Assembly: GCA_013360215.1 (NCBI GenBank)
Contig: JABWCP010000010.1
Location: 34,731-98,730 of the forward strand
DNA: 64,000 nt
DNA from: a bacterium
GTDB lineage: Bacteria > CLD3 > SB21
Direction: 5' to 3'
Notes under the pieces: model-generated
Databases searched by the model: none
What the model was told of the DNA's origin: nothing
Seen by the model: only the letters and a program-made list of their open reading frames with translations
Shown here: positions 62,036-64,000 of the stretch, one piece after another
Position numbering within the stretch: position 1 is the stretch's first letter
Layout of the letters: each line of letters opens with the position of its first letter
Made by a program: the position numbers and the translations under genes

Positions 62036-63398
62036 GTTTCTCCAAACGGCGGTAAAGCGACGTGCGTGTAAGCCCCAGTTCTTTGGCGGCCTGGCTGATA
62101 TTGCCGTTGTGTTTTTCGATCACTTTGTGAATCAGCGCTTTTTCGATTTCTTCGAGATTATAATCATCGACTTGTAAGGGCTCCGTACGCGTGCGACCTA
62201 ACTCCAACGCAAAATCATCCGCGGTCATAAGCTGGGCATCGCATAAAATCACGGCACGCTCGATGGTGTGCTGCAGTTCGCGCACATTACCCGGCCACGG
62301 GTAATTTTCCAGTTTATGGATAGCCGACGGGCTTAGTGTGTGCGCGGGTTTCTGATATTTTTTTGCATAGAGTTTGACAAAATGATCCGTCAATAAATGA
62401 ATATCCGGCTTCCGTTCGCGCAGCGGCGGCAACTGGATTTCGATCGTATTGATGCGGTACAATAAATCCTGGCGAAAAGTTTTTTCCTCCGCCATTTGTT
62501 TGATCGGCATATTGGTTGCGCAGATCAGGCGCGCATTGACCGCGATCGGTTTGTTCGAGCCGAGGCGGGTGATTTCATTTTTTTGAATGGCCGTCAACAA
62601 TTTGGATTGCAAGGCCAACGAAAGATTTCCAATCTCATCCAAAAACAATGTGCCGCCGCCGGCCACTTCAAAACGGCCCACACGATCTTCTTTGGCATCG
62701 GTAAAAGCGCCTTTTACATGACCGAACAGTTCGCTTTCAAAAAGCGTTTCACTGATGGCGCCGAGATCGACGGTGATAAAAGGTTTGTCTTTGCGGTGGG
62801 AGCGATGATACAAGGCGCGTGCGACCAATTCTTTACCCGTCCCGTTTTCACCGAGGATCAGCACATTGGCATCGGTCGCGGCGACTTTTTCGATCGTGGC
62901 GAAAACTTTTTTCATCGCCTCACTTTGACCGATAAACTCCGCCATCGGCGACTCCATCGCCTGCACCAATTGTTTTTCGCGATCACGCAATTGATCGGCC
63001 TCACGCCGCGAAACGCGCAGTCGTACAGCCGCGGATAACGTCGCTAAGAGTTTTTCGTTTTGCCAGGGTTTGAGAACAAAATCCATCGCCCCCGCTTTGA
63101 TCGCCCGCACGGCCATATCGACATCCCCGTAGGCCGTGATCATGATCACGACGGCATCCGGTTTGATTTGCAAAATACGCTCAAGCCACTGAAAACCCTC
63201 GATTCCGCTGCTCACATCGCGGGTAAAATTCATATCCAAAAAAATCACATCCCACGCTTCTTCTTTGAGCAAGTGCGGGATGCGCTCCGGATTTTTTTCC
63301 GTACGAACGGTTTCCACGTGTTGCTTCAGAAAAAGACGCGCGGCCAAAAGCACGTCTTCGTCGTCATCTATGATCAGAATTTTGGAAGAAGCGAGCAT
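62025..63398 (-). CDS. NtrC-family sigma-54-dependent response regulator
   Basis: The 457-aa product has a receiver domain (phosphoacceptor Asp55 in VIFLDMNF; Lys110 in FVLKPW), a AAA+ sigma-54 interaction domain with Walker A GENGTGKE (183-190), the sigma-54 contact loop GAFTDA (230-235, a variant of GAFTGA), Walker B GGTLFLDEIG and arginine finger region, and a C-terminal Fis-type HTH (NISQAAKELGLTRTSLYRRL). It would activate sigma-54 promoters when phosphorylated by the kinase encoded downstream. Target genes are not evident in the window. Confidence 0.95.
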   Translation of the reverse strand: MLASSKILIIDDDEDVLLAARLFLKQHVETVRTEKNPERIPHLLKEEAWDVIFLDMNFTRDVSSGIEGFQWLERILQIKPDAVVIMITAYGDVDMAVRAIKAGAMDFVLKPWQNEKLLATLSAAVRLRVSRREADQLRDREKQLVQAMESPMAEFIGQSEAMKKVFATIEKVAATDANVLILGENGTGKELVARALYHRSHRKDKPFITVDLGAISETLFESELFGHVKGAFTDAKEDRVGRFEVAGGGTLFLDEIGNLSLALQSKLLTAIQKNEITRLGSNKPIAVNARLICATNMPIKQMAEEKTFRQDLLYRINTIEIQLPPLRERKPDIHLLTDHFVKLYAKKYQKPAHTLSPSAIHKLENYPWPGNVRELQHTIERAVILCDAQLMTADDFALELGRTRTEPLQVDDYNLEEIEKALIHKVIEKHNGNISQAAKELGLTRTSLYRRLEKHGI

Positions 63399-63675
63399 AA
63401 CTGTAATTTTATTTTCAGGTTGATTATCGATGCATTTCTAACGATTTGTAAGGTGTTGGTCTAAAGAACCGTGGCCGCATTCACAAAATATTTATTACCA
63501 AAAAACCGTTTCGTTCGTTTTTACAGAAACACATTTACATACGCATGGCGCGCTGTTTTGTTTGTTTTTAATTTCCGTGAAATGTGCGAAAATTAATAGT
63601 TAATACGAATAACTACATTGGAACAACCGTTTTAAACCATCAAATCCATACTTAAAGATGCAACGTCCTGTTTTT
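63399..63675. other. Upstream region of the response-regulator operon
   Basis: No gene is seen. The stretch must contain the promoter of the two-component operon, but no TTGACA/TATAAT or sigma-54 (GG-N10-GC) pair could be called with confidence. Confidence 0.4.
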
Positions 63676-64000
63676 AGTGGGTTCCCGCTTTCGCGGGAAC
63701 GACATGCTTTCACGGGAACGACACGCTTTCGCGGGAACGACATGCTTGCACGGGCGTGGCCGCGTGAAGTTATTCGTATTGCCTCACCCGCGTACGCGGG
63801 TGTCTATGTGACCACAGGTTTAGCATTGTGGTTAACGAATTTATTTCTTCACAGTGGGTTCCCGCTTTCGCGGGAACGACATGCTTGCGCGGGAACGACA
63901 TGCTTGCGCCGGAACGACACGCTTTCGCGGGAACGACATGCTTTCACGGGCGTGGCAGCGTGAAGTTATTCGTATTGTCTCACCCGCGTACGCGGGTGTC
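63676..64000. repeat. Duplicated block of 19-bp minisatellite units and palindromes
   Basis: Two copies of a block start at 63676 and 63853 (177-bp period). Each opens with AGTGGGTTCCCGC and runs of the 19-bp unit CTTTCGCGGGAACGACATG, three full units in the first copy and four in the second. Each ends with GTGAAGTTATTCGTATTG and the perfect palindrome CACCCGCGTACGCGGGTG (63785-63802 in copy 1). The second copy reaches the window edge. The unit contains the palindrome TTCCCGCTTTCGCGGGAA at its start. No gene is present. Confidence 0.85.

Noticed and set aside
63676..64000. CRISPR array
   Set aside because: The 19-bp units are adjacent with no spacers, and no cas genes are in the window.
1..64000. 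tRNA or rRNA genes
   Set aside because: I looked for cloverleaf-like and rRNA signature sequences, in particular at the insert's edges, and saw none; a covariance search was not possible.

Overview
The window shows a diderm bacterium's chromosome of moderate G+C that carries a large insert which is clearly more AT-rich. The backbone has a full division and cell-wall (dcw) cluster, an Omp85 outer-membrane protein, lipoproteins with clear lipoboxes, and two very large secreted proteins ending in the 'NYPNPFNPxT...GVYxYRLET...KKMxxxK' sorting domain. That tail is typical of the FCB superphylum, in lineages such as Ignavibacteria, Calditrichota and KSB1. No rRNA is present, so the phylum cannot be fixed. 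Backbone genes have Shine-Dalgarno sites (GGAG/AGGA) and TTGACA/TATATT-type promoters. The insert resembles Bacteroidota DNA: ribosome-binding sites are mostly missing, some promoters look like TAnnTTTG, and the closest recognisable families are from Bacteroidota.

Layout. (1) 1-15974, minus strand: mraZ-rsmH-ftsL-ftsI-(62-aa ORF)-murF-mraY-murD-ftsW-murG-murC-murB-ftsQ-ftsA-ftsZ, a tight operon for peptidoglycan precursor synthesis and the divisome. murE is missing from its usual place between ftsI and murF. (2) 16373-39742: two secreted-protein loci on the plus strand (16473-26605 and 34694-39688). Each pairs a huge sorting-domain protein with a small TPR lipoprotein directly downstream. They flank a minus-strand housekeeping group: Omp85-like, YigZ-like, dihydroorotase, a small lipoprotein, truncated haemoglobin, a large lipoprotein and an RlmI-like methyltransferase. 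(3) 39751-59894: the insert. (4) 60179-63398: a small membrane protein and an NtrY/NtrC-like two-component pair. (5) 63676-64000: palindromes and a 19-bp minisatellite.

The insert is the most interesting part. It reads as an integron-like gene-cassette array. Nearly all its genes are on the minus strand. They are separated by long imperfect inverted repeats of about 100-160 bp, bounded by 7-10 bp cores ending in AAC and starting with GTT. The core that opens each cassette is complementary to the core that closes the SAME cassette (10/10, 9/9, 8/8 and 16/17 bp for four cassettes), which is what excision and integration of circular cassettes through attC sites predicts. A tyrosine recombinase with an IntI-like C-terminus, but without the IntI-specific insertion, lies at the proximal end. 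A lone core sits just past its 3' end where an attI would be expected. Cassette cargo, from the recombinase outward: an IS30-family element with an Erm(F)-like 23S rRNA methyltransferase (the IS4351-ermF arrangement of Bacteroides Tn4351); a DUF6058-like protein; a 4.7-kb copper-handling cassette (multicopper oxidase, methyltransferase, HMA/DUF3347 protein, Cys-rich protein); a frameshifted membrane-protein cassette; a 6.6-kb heavy-metal efflux operon (DUF6660-like, CusA-outer-membrane-factor fusion, CusB, DUF3703, truncated czcD) that seems to have inserted exactly at the AAC core of another cassette's attC-like site; a 'mobile mystery' HTH/Fic pair; a GNAT acetyltransferase; and a GT-C-like membrane protein.

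All family assignments come from reading motifs and from memory of protein families. No alignment, folding or database search was run.
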